From positions 178,501 to 242,500 of the forward strand of contig JAIQDT010001095.1 in NCBI GenBank assembly GCA_021521415.1: a stretch of 64,000 nt of DNA, in the 5' to 3' direction. Every line of letters starts with the position of its first letter. Position 1 is the stretch's first letter. The notes below the pieces were generated by a model. The model searched no databases and was not told the origin of the DNA. It saw only the letters and a list, made by a program, of their open reading frames with translations. The stretch comes from Bidens hawaiensis. Its lineage: Eukaryota > Streptophyta > Magnoliopsida > Asterales > Asteraceae. Below, in pieces: positions 1 through 11,320 of this stretch. The position numbers and the translations under genes are program-made.

Positions 1-144
1 CTCATAAGAGGAAGTGTATAGGACACGGAAAGTAATGTGATCAGCTAATCACAACTGGCCATTGTTATTACCTGTTAGCCTTACTATCCTTGTACTAAAT
101 TGTTCCTTGAGTGATGACGTTTGTGTTTTCCCTTCCAGAATACG
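1..144 (+). other. Leader upstream of gag of the first gypsy element (partial)
   Basis: Untranslated sequence before the first gag ATG. The 5' LTR and primer site lie left of the window. The stretch ends in a pyrimidine-rich tract and CCAG (AG at 137-138), six bases before the ATG, which resembles a 3' splice site. No other feature is visible. Confidence 0.6.
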
Positions 145-3100
145 ATGGCAGGATCCAGGGCAGTTGTTGGAGTAGGAGGCCGCACTGGATGTCGTGGCAG
201 GCCTCGTTGTGACCAACAACCTTCGGGAGAGGCAGCTTCCAACACCGAAGAAGAAGGAAGAGCAGCTGGAGGAAACCTTAACAACAATGAAGGGGTTCAG
301 CTAGATCCCTTAATCCAAGCAGCTATTGTCCAACCGGCAGCCACGGTTGTGAAAAACATGAATCCGGAGGGGTCTGCTGGAGGCCGTGAAAGAACCGCTG
401 AAGGAGCGGGAGGAGGTGGTAGGAAGGATGGTGAAGGGGAGATGGAGGCTTTGAGTGTTGTAAGGTCTGTGAAAGTGGATGACAGGAAGAGGGGCCGAGG
501 TGATTGCAACTATAAGTCCTTCAAGGGTTGTGACCCGCCGAAACTGACTGGTTTTGGAGATGCAATCGCTGCCCTTCAATGGATAACCGCCATGGATAAA
601 ATCATCCGAATCAGCGAGTGTCGCCCCGACCAAGCCGTCGGTTATGCCACCCAATCATTCGGGGATGAAGCTATGTATTGGTGGGAGAGTGTGGAGCAGA
701 GGAAAACCCGGGATGAGATTAAGGCTCTGAAGTGGGAGGGTCTGAAAGAGTTAGTGATGAGGAGATTCTTTGCTGACGCCGAAGTTGAAAGGGCGGAGAT
801 GAAGTTCCTGAACCTGAAAGCGGGAACGATGACACATCGTGAGTATACCACCGAGTTCAACCGAATGTCTAGGTTGGTACCTGATATGGTTAACACTGAG
901 ACAAAAAGGATCAAGTGCTATGTGAGGGGATTGCCACAAAGAGTCCGCACGCTAGTCAGAACGAGTAAACCTGCTACTTTTGAATCTGCGGTCGAGCTCG
1001 CAGAGATGGTTTATGCGGACCTGGCTGCGGATGATGTTGTGGTAGAAGAAGAGAAGAAAGATAATAAGTGGGTCAATCATATCAAACGTCCCGGTACTCA
1101 GTTATGGAACTCCAAGGATAAGAAGCAGAAGGTGTGGGAGAAGAGATCGTGCAAGACGTGTGGAAAGATGCATGGGGGTGAGTGCAGATGGGGTAAGGGT
1201 TCGGACGTTTGTCATAAGTATGGGAAGAGCCATGCTGGTGAGTGCAAGTTTGGTACAAACGCTTGCTACAAGTGTGGAAAAGTGGGGCATTATGCTCCAG
1301 ACTGTACTGCAAAACCCGCATGTTACAAGTGCGGTAAGCCGGGCCACTTTGCTATGGAATGCACTGATGGGGGAGTTGGAGGAAGTGTAAAGAATGATGC
1401 TGATCAAACTAGGCCGAGGACCAGAGCCTACATGCTGACTCAAGAACAAGCCAAGCAGATTCCAGATGTTGTGACTGGTACGTTTTTAGTAAACGGTATA
1501 TCTGCTTCGGTTTTATTTGATTCGGGTGCAAACAAAAGTTTCGTAGCTACACCATTTAGTAAAATAGCTAAAATGAAATGTTGCCGAGTGTCAGAAACTT
1601 TTATAGTAGAAACCGCTAGTGACACTTCGATTAAAATAATGAAAGTGGTTAAGGACTGTAAGATTGAGTTAAAGGGACATGAGTTCCCTGTAACCTTGTA
1701 TGTAATGACCTTAGGAGGGCTCGATGTGGTTTTGGGAATGGATTGGTTGTCTGAATATGAAGCTCAGATCGTATGTAAGAGTAGAATAATAAGGTTAAAG
1801 TCCTTGGATGGTAGTGCAGTAACGGTTTATGGTGATAAAGAAAGTTCAGGGCTTAATGTCATTTTGATGACAAAAGCCGAAGGTTTATTAAGGAGAGGGT
1901 GCGGTGCCTACCTGGCGTATGTTGTCAACGCTACGACCGATACAAAAGAAATGAAAGACGTTCCTATCGTGCGCGACTACCCAGAAGTATTCCCAGAGGA
2001 TCTTCCGAGGTTGCCACCGGAGCGAGAGATAGAATTTCTGATAGATTTAGTACCAGGAGCCCAACCCGTCGCGAAAGCGCCTTACCGTCTAGCACCATCC
2101 GAGATGAAAGAATCGATGTCCCAACTGCAGGAACTCCTCGACAAGGGTTTTATTAGACCAAGTGTTTCCCCATGGGGAGCACCAGTGTTATTCGTGAAGA
2201 AGAAGGATGGAAGTATGAGAATGTGCATAGACTATCGCGAGTTGAATAAGCTTACGCTAAAGAATAGATATCTTTTGCCAAGGATTGATGATCTGTTTGA
2301 TCAACTGCAAGGTTCAAGTTGGTTCTCACTAATAGATCTCAGATCAGGCTATTATCAGCTAAAAGTGAAAGAGGTAGACATCCCTAAAACAGCGTTTAGG
2401 ACGCGTTATGGACACTACGAGTTCCTCGTTATGTCATTCGGTCTAACGAATGCTCCTGCAGCATTTATGGACATGATGAATAGGGTGTGTTGGCCAATGT
2501 TGGATAAGTCAGTAATCGTCTTTATCGACAATATATTGATCTATTCCAAGAGCGAGTCCGATCATGCTGAGCATCTGAGAGAAGTATTGGAGACTCTGAA
2601 GGAAGAGAAGTTATACGCTAAGTTTTCAAAATGCGCGTTCTGGTTGCGAGAAGTGCAATTTTTTGGTCACGTGATTAATCTTGAAGGGATTACCGTGGAC
2701 CCAACTAAGATTGAGGCAATAACGAATTGGAAGACTCCACAGAATCCGACTGATATACGAAACTTCTTAGGGTTAGCTGGCTACTATAGGAGATTCATCG
2801 AAGGTTTCTCCAAGATAGCCGCACCGTTGACCGGTATGACCCGAAAGTCGGTAGTATTCAGTTGGGGAAAGTTCCAAGAATAAGCTTTTGAAGAACTGAA
2901 GAATAGACTCACGCAAGCTCCAATCCTTGCTCTACCCGACGGTGATGAGGATTTGGTTGTTTGTGCTGACGCTTTGCATCAGGGATTGGGTTGTGTGTTG
3001 ATGCAATGAGGGAAAGTGATAGCATATGCGTCTAGACAGTTGAAAGTCCACGAGAGTACCTATCCGACGCATGATTTAGATCTAGCCGCAGTAGTGCATG

Positions 3101-3520
3101 CCTTAAAGATTTGGAGGCACTACTTATATGGTACTAAGTGTACCATCTACACCGACCATAAAAGCTTGAAGTATTTCTTTGAGTAGAAGGAGCTGAATAT
3201 GAGACAGAGAAGGTGGTTGGAGTTGATTAAAGATTACGACTGCGATATTAAGTACTATCCTGGTAAAGCTAATGTAGTCGCCGACGCGTTAAGCCGTAAT
3301 AATGAGGAAGTCCTTGCTACAGTGAAGTCATGCCAGTTGATTATGAATTCAAGTCTGCTTGAAATAATCATCAAAGTACAGTCAGAAGTGTTGGCTGATG
3401 AAGGGCTAGTGAAGAAAGAAAGGATTTTCGGTCAGAAAGACGAGTTGATAGAAAACACTCATGGTGTTAAGACTAGGTTTGACTGTATGTGGATTCCACG
3501 CCATGGAGACCTCAGAGGTC
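145..3520 (+). pseudogene. Degenerate Ty3/gypsy gag-pol, part 1 (gag, protease, RT, RNase H)
   Basis: This is the 5' part of a retrotransposon polyprotein, which would encode capsid, protease, reverse transcriptase and RNase H. The start is the ATG at 145 (residues MAGSR), because the frame upstream has only a TTG. Visible in order are: a gag capsid region; two canonical CX2CX4HX4C knuckles ([28 protein letters not shown]) preceded by two decayed ones; an aspartic protease motif LFDSGA; an RT palm; and an RNase H region. The frame is open to 2880, then a TAA (2881-2883), a TGA (3007-3009) and a TAG (3184-3186) interrupt RNase H. The RT catalytic box reads FIDN at about residues 793-796 where active relatives, including the element at 25118, have FIDD. 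The reading frame ends at an LTR inserted at 3525 and resumes at 5909. The element cannot encode a working polyprotein. Confidence 0.95.
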
Positions 3521-5908
3521 GAATTGTAAGGCCCCGTTACCGGTGCCCTACATTTGGTGTTGGATTTACTCATAAACACAGTTCTAAATATCAGAGTTAA
3601 TTAAAACTTTCGCGGAATAACATAAAACCTCAATAGTCATTACAAACATTCATAACTTATCTTTAAAACATAACTTAAACATGTCTTTTACTTCAAAACA
3701 TAACAAATAGATCTTCAGATGCCAGCTTCTTTATTCCACCGCCATGTGTCCCCGCTCAAGCCAGCTGTCTCATTCTACTCACCTGCGTGCATACTAAAAG
3801 TCAGATACGCTGAGTGAGTTCTAGTTAATCACATTACATGCAGTACGTACACCTACCTTCCATTATGCATCCGAAGATACATAATAATTACGTTACTATT
3901 TTACTTTCATTACATAACTGCATACATACATACATACTATATATTTACTATCCATTCTATCTCAGATATTATTAGGGTCTGATCCCTTCCTTTTCTATCT
4001 CAGATATTATTAGGGTCTGATCCCTCTTTCCTTTGTCTATCTTACATATTATTAGGGTCTGATCCCTTTCTTGTCTATCTCAGATATTATTAGGGTCTGA
4101 TCCCTCTTTACTTCTCTATCTCAGATATTATTAGGGTCTGATCACTTTCTTCTCTATCTCATATATTATTAGGGTCTGATCCCTTACTTCTTCATCTTCG
4201 CACATTCTGTCTTTACATACCCGTAACATACATAACATTCTTTACTCTTTCATACACATTCATACATATATCTATCATACACATCCATCTATCATATACA
4301 TACCTCCCTTGTCAATATGTGCAATATCCGAAGATCGTTCACGTACCGACAAGCTTTCGATCACATTCAAGATTTACAAAAATAACATATAAATCATACA
4401 TGGCATACACTTACCATTTAAGGTAAGTGTATTAACTATCACATCGAGTATGCACACAGCCCCGAAAACATAACAAGGAAATGGGGCTAGAAACTCACCT
4501 GGATGCGGCTACGTTCTCCGTTAATAGTTATTCCCTTCTTGAGCTGTGCACGGCTAACTGTATAATATTTACATGTATCAATTAACTATTACTACTCATA
4601 TCGTATTTCTATCTTTATATAACCCACAACGAACGGGGGTCCGGGGGCAGCGGGGTCTAGGGGCGGCAGCCCCTAGCGGGGTCTAAGGGGCAGAGCCCCT
4701 GGCTGGGATCGAGCTGCCAGGTCAGCTTGGAAAAATTTTATTTTCGATAAATGTCTTAACATATTTTCCATTAGGATTTTAACTATTTTCTAATTCGCTA
4801 CCTCATTTGTTATTGCGATTTTACTCTGATTCGTTATGTTTTCTTCCTTAATTCGCTATCCTGATTCGTTATATTATCAACTGATTTGTCATTCCAATTC
4901 GTTGTCTGAACATGACTTGATTCGTGGTCTAATTCGTTATCGGGACTTAGCGAATTGGTGACTAACGAATCACCTGATTCGTTATCTGGTTCGTTATCCT
5001 GGCTCGCTGGCCTAATTCGTTATCCTAACGAATTGGGTGGGTAACGAATCACTTGATTCGTTATCTGATCATGACGAACTGAGGAAACTGATTTGTTAAT
5101 TGAACATAACGAATTGGTGAACTAATTAGTTATCCTGCTATGACGAACTGGTTTACTAATTCATTACCTCTTTATAACGAATTGTTCCATCTTACCCAGA
5201 CTTTGACTCGAAGGTCAAAGTCAAAATCACCAAGAACACAGATTAGTCAACGTTTCTTAGATATGCAATTAAACATTCATTTCTTAACGAAACATTACGA
5301 TTTTGGTATCCATGGATTCGGAATTACAGCGCCTACAAACCCTAATCGTCCGTTCATCCAAATATTTATTTTTACGAGGTGCGATTTATGTACATATATA
5401 CGGGTTTCTTTAGGTTTACAATTAACCCATCAATTGTTGATCAATTTCCATAAGATTTGTTGTTTTGGATTCGTTTATAACAAACTAACACATATATGAT
5501 TTCCCAAATCAAACCGAACCTATATGAACGATTTCTAAATATAAACGTACCTTAAACAAGTCGAATTACGAACACGAGCTGGTACTTGATGTTGTTTTGG
5601 TCCATCACGACAGTCCAGCACCAACAAGCTTGGCTTTTCGCCTACGGATCTTGGTTCGGGTTTGTGTGTGTTTTCCAAGGTGTAGGCTATGGTGTAGAGA
5701 TGAATAGAAAATGGAGAGGTTTAGGGTTTAAGGGTATTTATACTACCTTAAGCCCATGGACCTAAGGCCCATTCCATTTCTTATTTTCCATCTTCTAAAG
5801 TCCAAGCCCAACCGTGTACAGTTTGTTAACTTAACCGATAAACGACACAATATAAAATAAACGAAATTTATTTTATTATTATAACCAAAAGTAGGATGTT
5901 ACACGAAT
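3520..5908 (-). mobile_element. Solo LTR inserted in the integrase region, with CGAAT target duplication
   Basis: The LTR body is 3525-5903 (2379 bp). On the minus strand it begins TGTAACATCC and ends GGCCTTACA. The 5-bp duplication CGAAT is at 3520-3524 and 5904-5908, and the interrupted integrase frame continues on the other side, so this is a clean insertion later reduced to one LTR by LTR-LTR recombination. Orientation is set by a TATA-like box on the minus strand near 5735 (TATAAATACC). It belongs to the same broad family as 7195-9427 and 41260-45829: it shares termini, GC hairpins (about 4628-4720), a CAGGTGAGT site (about 4493-4501, minus), the six-copy AGGG...CCCTAATAATA repeat (about 3960-4190) and an AATTCGTTA-rich tract (about 4780-5180). 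Confidence 0.93.
3960..4190 (-). repeat. LTR minisatellite, about 6 copies of a 33-40 bp stem-loop unit
   Basis: Six copies of a unit that on the minus strand reads AGGGATCAGACCCTAATAAT, separated by short pyrimidine-rich (plus strand) spacers. AGGG pairs with CCCT to form a short stem. Equivalent arrays with different loops occur in the other LTRs of this family. Confidence 0.85.
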
Positions 5909-7142
5909 CTTAGATGAAGCTCATAAGTCAAGGTATTCGATTCATCTAGGAGCTACTAAGATGTACCAAGATTTGAAAAGAGACTACTGGTGGCCAGGAA
6001 TGAAGAATGATGTAGTAGATTATGTCAGTAAGTGCTTAACTTGTTTACAAGTAAAAGTAGAACACCAGAAGCCTTATGGAGATACCAGAATGCAAATGGG
6101 AACACATCACCATGGATTTCATAACTAAGCTACCTCGTACAGCTAAGTATCATGATACCATCTGGGTGATTGTGGACCGTTTGACCAAGAGTGCTCACTT
6201 TCTGCCTATACGAGAGGCCATCTCGTCAGAAATGTTAGTAAGCTTGTTCATTAAAGAGGTTGTATCTAAGCATGGAGTGCCGTTGTCGATTGTGTCAGAT
6301 AGAGATACCCGTTTTACCTCAAGATTCTGGAAGAAATTTCATGAAGCTATGGGGACAAGGTTGAACATTAGTACTACGTATCATCCTCAAACCGATGGAC
6401 AATATGAGAGGACGATCCAAACCCTTGAGAATATGCTAAGTGCTTGTGTTTCAGACTTTGGAGGAAGTTGAGATGACATCTACACCTGGCAGAGTTCTCC
6501 TATAATAACAGCTACCATTCAAGTACAGGAATGCCACCATTCGAAATGCTTTACGGTAGACGTTGTAGAACTCCCGTGTGTTTGGGAGAAATTGGTCAGA
6601 AAGAGATGGGAAGTTTAGAAGTAGTTCAAGAAACCTCTACGAAGTTCGATCAGATTAGGGTAAGAATGAAAGCGGCTCAAGATCGCCAAAAGTCGTATGC
6701 TGATAAGCGACGACGGCCAATTGAGTTTAACGTTGGTGACAATGTGATGCTCAAGGTCTCGCATTGGAAAGGAATTATTCGCTTCAGAAAAAGAGGAAAG
6801 TTAAGTCCGAGATACATTGGACCGTTTAAGATTATAGGTCGTGTGGGCGAAGTGGCTTATAAGCTGGATTTGCCCGAAGAGTTAGAAGGAATTCACTCAA
6901 CCTTCCATGTTTCTCACCTAAGGAAATGCCCAGCCAATGACACGTCCCATGTGCCATTAATGGACATTAAGGTTGATGAACAGTTGAAATATATTGAACA
7001 ACCGATCGAGATAGTCGACCGCAAGGAGAAGCAGCTTCGTCACAAGGTTATACCTTTAGTGAAAGTGATATGGAAGCATCGCAAGGGTTCAGACGCTACT
7101 TGGGAAGTTGAAGAAGAGATGCGCAAGTTTTATCCGGATTAG
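5909..7142 (+). pseudogene. Degenerate gypsy pol, part 2 (integrase and C-terminal chromodomain-like region)
   Basis: Continuation of the element begun at 145, after the nested LTR. It contains the integrase zinc-binding His/Cys region (5909-6070), the catalytic core (about 6076-6520, with ITMDF, a VSDRDTRF segment and HPQTDGQYERTI) and a C-terminal segment ending in a chromodomain-like region (about 6960-7140, ending with residues TWEVEEEMRKFYPD). A frame change with loss of a few residues is seen near 6073, and a stop plus frame change occurs at 6469-6530. It ends with TAG at 7140-7142, about 50 bp before the 3' LTR. It is non-functional as it stands. Confidence 0.92.
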
Positions 7143-7180
7143 TTTTAGCAATAGTTAGGTTTCGGGGATGAAACCTCTTT

Positions 7181-7194
7181 AAGGAGGGAAGACC
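7181..7194 (+). other. Polypurine tract before the 3' LTR
   Basis: AAGGAGGGAAGACC directly precedes the TGTAACATCC start of the LTR. This is the expected position and composition for the plus-strand primer of the first element. Confidence 0.8.
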
Positions 7195-9427
7195 TGTAAC
7201 ATCCTATTTTTCTAGTTTCAGTTAATAAAATGAGAATATGAATTATTATGAGTCGGGCTAGTGTTGGGTAAAATGGATATGGGTTATGGACTTGGGTCAT
7301 GTAGGAAAGAAGGAAAAGACCATGGGCTTAAGCCCATGATCCATAATTATATAAACCTTAAATCACCCATTTAATTCATTTCACACATATTCCATACACC
7401 ACCAAAACACACACTTAAGATCTCTCTCTTGTTCCTCCCTTTTCTCTAGCCGAAACCAAGAAGGAAACCGAGCACCAACACGAGGTAATACTAGTATGAT
7501 GTTTTATTAACTTAAACCCGTTAGATATGGTCACGAAACGACGAGCCGACACCGTTAAACCGTTTAAGTCACGAGATCCGGATGGAATCGGGTATAAACC
7601 GAACCTAAGATGAGCTTAGGGATCACCCTAGCTCAGATCTGGATCGAACGGGGTGAAAAACGGTGAAAAACGAGTCAAAACTCGTTTTTTCGGCGAAAAC
7701 CCGATTTTCCGGCAATGGCGGTGCCGGAATAGTGGTACGAGGTTAATGAATGTCAGAGAATGTTCTGACATTCTCTGACCTAACCCTAATTCGTTAACGG
7801 GAAGTTAACGAATTAGAAGTAGTTCGTTAGCATGGAGTTAAGGAATTAGACGCAATTCGTCAAGCGATTCGTTATAGATAGGAGGACGAACTAAATGTGA
7901 TCATTCGTTAAAGAAGATAACGAATTGGAAGGTCCAGTTCGTTACATGGACTGATTCGCTACATGAACTGATTCGTTTACTAACCAATTCGTTAAAAGGT
8001 TCAATTCGTTATAAGAGCCAGTTCGCTAAGATAAGCCAGTTCGTTAAAAACCAAGTAACGAATTAAAAGTTTGACAATATGACGGAACAGTCCCTGGACT
8101 TAGAAAAGAATGCATTAATTACAAAGAAGCCCTTGGACTCTTTCAAGTTAGCTAATTAAATGATGATTCAAAATTCTAATGGAAAATGTGTTAAGACAGT
8201 TAATGGAAATAAAATTTTTTCAAGCTAACCTGGCAGCTCGACCCCAGCCAGGGGCTCTGCCCCTTGGACCCTACTAGGGGCTGCCGCCCCTAGAACCCCG
8301 CTGCCAGAGTCCCCCGTCCGTTGTGGGTTATATTAAGATAGAAATACGATATGATAGCAATAGTTAATTAATACATGTAATAGTTATACAGTTAGCCACA
8401 CGCAACTCAAGAAAGGAATAACTATTAACGGTGAACGTAACCGCATTCAGGTGAGTTCTAGCCCCACTCCTCGTTATGTTTTCGGGGCTGTGTGCATACT
8501 CGATGTGATTAGTTAATACCCTTATCCTAAGAGATAAGTTTATGCCATATATGTATTATGTGAAAGATGTGAATGATTGCTTGTCGGTGCATGAACGATC
8601 TTCGGATATTACACGTATTGGCAAGTTATGATTATGGATATAATGTTGTGTATAATGTATGTATGATATGTACGTATGTTTTGAACGAATGTAAGAGATA
8701 GCCAGGTATAGAAGAAAGGGACTGAGCCCTAATAATACTCAAGGCAGAAAGGGACTGAGCCCTAATAAGACTCAAGGAAGAAAGGGACTGAGCCCTAATA
8801 ATACTCAAGGCAGAAAGGGACTGAGCCCTAAAAATACTCAAGGCAGAAAGGGACTGAGCTCTAATAATACTCAAGGTAGAAAAAGGGACCGAGCCCTAAT
8901 AATACTCGATGCAGTAGGGCGTAATGCTCTTTAAAACGTATAAGTATGTAAAAGTAATGATAGATGCAAAGTATGTAAAGAAAGAATAAGAGGAAGAATG
9001 AAAGAAAGAATGTATATATTTATACGTGTACGCAAGAAAGATGTACAGGTTAAGAATATAATACGTATCTTCGGATGCGTATGTATAAGTAGGTGAAAGT
9101 ATTGTATATTACCTGATTAACTAGAACTCACTCAGCGTAGCTGACTTTTAGTATGCACGCAGGTGAGTAGAATAAGACAGCTGGCTTGAGCGAGGGCACA
9201 TGGCAGAAGAATAAGAGTCTGGCATCTGAAGACTTAAGACGTTTATGTTTAATGTTATGATATTTTGAAAGATAAGAATGTTTATTTTAAGACAAGTCAT
9301 GGATTTATATGTACTGTTTTATGAATGTTTAATGTTCCGCGAATGTTTTAATTAACTCTGATGTTCAGAACTGTGTTTATGAGTAAATCCAACGTCCAAA
9401 GTGAGGCACCGGTAACGGTTCCTTACA
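7195..9427 (+). mobile_element. 3' LTR of the first gypsy element
   Basis: This 2233-bp LTR runs from TGTAACATCC to TTCCTTACA. A TATA-like box is near 7350 (TATATAAACC). It carries, in order: an AATTCGTTA-rich tract (about 7785-8065); two GC-rich hairpins (about 8230-8320); a CAG/GTGAGT donor-like site (GT at 8451) followed by an AGCCCC...GGGGCT pair; and six copies of a 33-bp stem-loop repeat (about 8715-8910). The matching 5' LTR is outside the window, so the target duplication cannot be tested; the right flank is TAAAC. Confidence 0.92.
8715..8910 (+). repeat. LTR minisatellite, 6 copies of a 33-bp unit
   Basis: The unit contains AGGGACTGAGCCCTAATAAT and an AAGGCAGAA spacer. The last copies drift (GAGCTC, ACCGAG). 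An open frame on the minus strand through these copies is a by-product of the 33-bp period (11 codons). Confidence 0.9.
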
Positions 9428-10271
9428 TAAACATGAGCAGATGTTTTCAAATGACATCATATTAATTGATTAAAATCTTAGAGTAATCACTATTATTTGA
9501 GCATGGTTTTAAGGTTTGTATATGTTTGTCATTTTCCTGGCAATTACATTCATATGAAATGAAACAAATCATTTTGATGTATCTTTAATTTTCGGTTTTT
9601 ATGTTACTTGATTATACAATTTTTAGTTGTAAAATATAAAATCAATTAAAAATTTGTCATACACAGAATATTAACGACAACAAATTTATCATGATCAATT
9701 AATTTCAAATTCTAATGATTTTAATTCTAATGATTTTAAGGATGATTATATCATCGAACAAGTAATATGTTTTTTTGAGATAATCATGTTTTTTTTTTGA
9801 TAAAATGAGCAGATTTTCTCAAATGACATCATATTAATTGATTAAAAGCTATGATATTTTATGTGTATGAATATTTTTGTTATTAGTCTCATGGATATAT
9901 TATCATTTATCTAGAGTTGGTATGTAGTTGGAAAATATTTTTTACACGAACATCTATACGTGGCTATATTAAGAGTTATAAGTAGGCCTATCGGTTACCT
10001 TATTAAGAGTTACAAGCAGACATGAACTAAAGATTTTGATTTTTGATAAACAATGTATACATACTAATACAACAAAAAATGTAGTGTAAAAGGAAGTTTT
10101 TACTTATTTGTAACATATTTGTGTAATCTTAGTTATGCAATTTCTCTATTTTTAATGTAAATTGTAATTGTATTAACAATATATGATTAATTTGTTCACT
10201 ATATTTCATTTAATGGTTAAAGTTTAAAATTTTCAACAATTACCCGTGTAATACACGAGCCTCAAACTAGT
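9428..10271 (+). mobile_element. Helitron-like repeat, copy 1 (3' end at CTAG/T, 10270)
   Basis: AT-rich non-coding sequence that is similar over about 800 bp to 19340-20139. It ends with a short hairpin (CCGTGTAATACACG) followed about 10 bases on by CTAG/T, the arrangement of Helitron 3' ends. The motif GAGCAGATGTTTTCAAATGA appears at 9435 and again near 9807, so fragments of two copies are joined here, and the LTR at 7195-9427 probably inserted into one of them. The similarity to copy 2 continues about 20 bp past CTAG, which weakens the exact boundary. No helicase or Rep gene is present. Confidence 0.5.
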
Positions 10272-11040
10272 AGGTTATATATAAAATCGGAAAAAAAAAC
10301 TAGATTCACCCGAACTTGTTGAAATTTGGATTTGCATGGAAAACTACAAATTGTTTTTAAACTAGGATTCGAGCAGCAGTGCATACTTTTTTATATAAGA
10401 TTGTTTTCAAATTTGGTATTAAAATTTTCTCATATGCATTTGAACTCAGAAAATGTGTATTTTCTTAATTTTCTACAAACATTTTGTAAATATTACAAAC
10501 ATGGAGAATACTTATTATATATATCTTGGTGTTTAGCATTAAATGATTGAAGTTGAATATTATATTTGGAATCCATATGTATAACGATTTACTATATGAA
10601 CTATCTCTCATCTATATATTTGACTTTTTTTGTGTAGTATAAAGGGTTTTAGCAATAAGAAGATCAGTATTTAGTTTTTAATATTTTCTTCCATAACTCA
10701 GACCATAATGCTTTAGAAACATATATTTTATGACTTGATTTATATTTTTTTATAAATTTAAATATATTTAATTTAATATGCCTTATAAATTACTTAATTA
10801 AAAGCTTTTAATATTTAAACCAAAAAATTTGCTTCAATCCCATTCCATTATTTTCGTTTTATTAAAATCATTTAGGATATTGAAACCTAGAATATTGTTT
10901 TCAATTTTTCATCAGTTATTTACATAATTTCAATATTATATTAACTTAATAATTTCATTTTTATACAAATACGACAAATTGAGGTTATGTTAGTGTAACC
11001 TGTTGGTTATTACATAATTAAAGTGTTATTATATATATAT
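10272..11040. other. AT-rich spacer without recognisable features
   Basis: Very AT-rich sequence. The open frame at 10326-10550 has no recognisable motif and looks like chance. Confidence 0.6.
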
Positions 11041-11320
11041 TAATTGTAAAGGTCGGTGATACTCACAATTTGTTACTGTACTACCTCGACAGATTTTTTT
11101 GCTTGTGGTACAAGCCCCTACAGCATTAATGTTGGCCTTCTCTCGGTTTGTTTTGGGCGGTGCTTCTGACAGGTACACGTTTCCACGAACTTTTCTTTCT
11201 ATTTGGTTCTTCTCTTCACGTATTATCACCATAATATTTGATTTCTTCCTTTTAGTTTCCCACCGATTCCTTCCATTATCGCCGATTGTTATGTTATCGG
11301 GTTCGATTTACGAACCGAAG
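11041..11320 (+). repeat. Repeat fragment related to 15711-15900
   Basis: It starts near GGTCGGTGATACTCACAATT and runs to GATTTACGAACCG. The same order of blocks recurs at 15711-15900. It abuts the 3'-truncated end of the minus-strand gag remnant. The poly-Asn-like triplets (GTTGTG repeats) at 11329-11380 belong to the gag hinge on the other strand. Confidence 0.6.

Noticed and set aside
8632..8874. 80-codon minus-strand ORF with SALSIIRAQSL-type repeats
   Set aside because: It follows from the 33-bp LTR minisatellite, whose period is a multiple of three.
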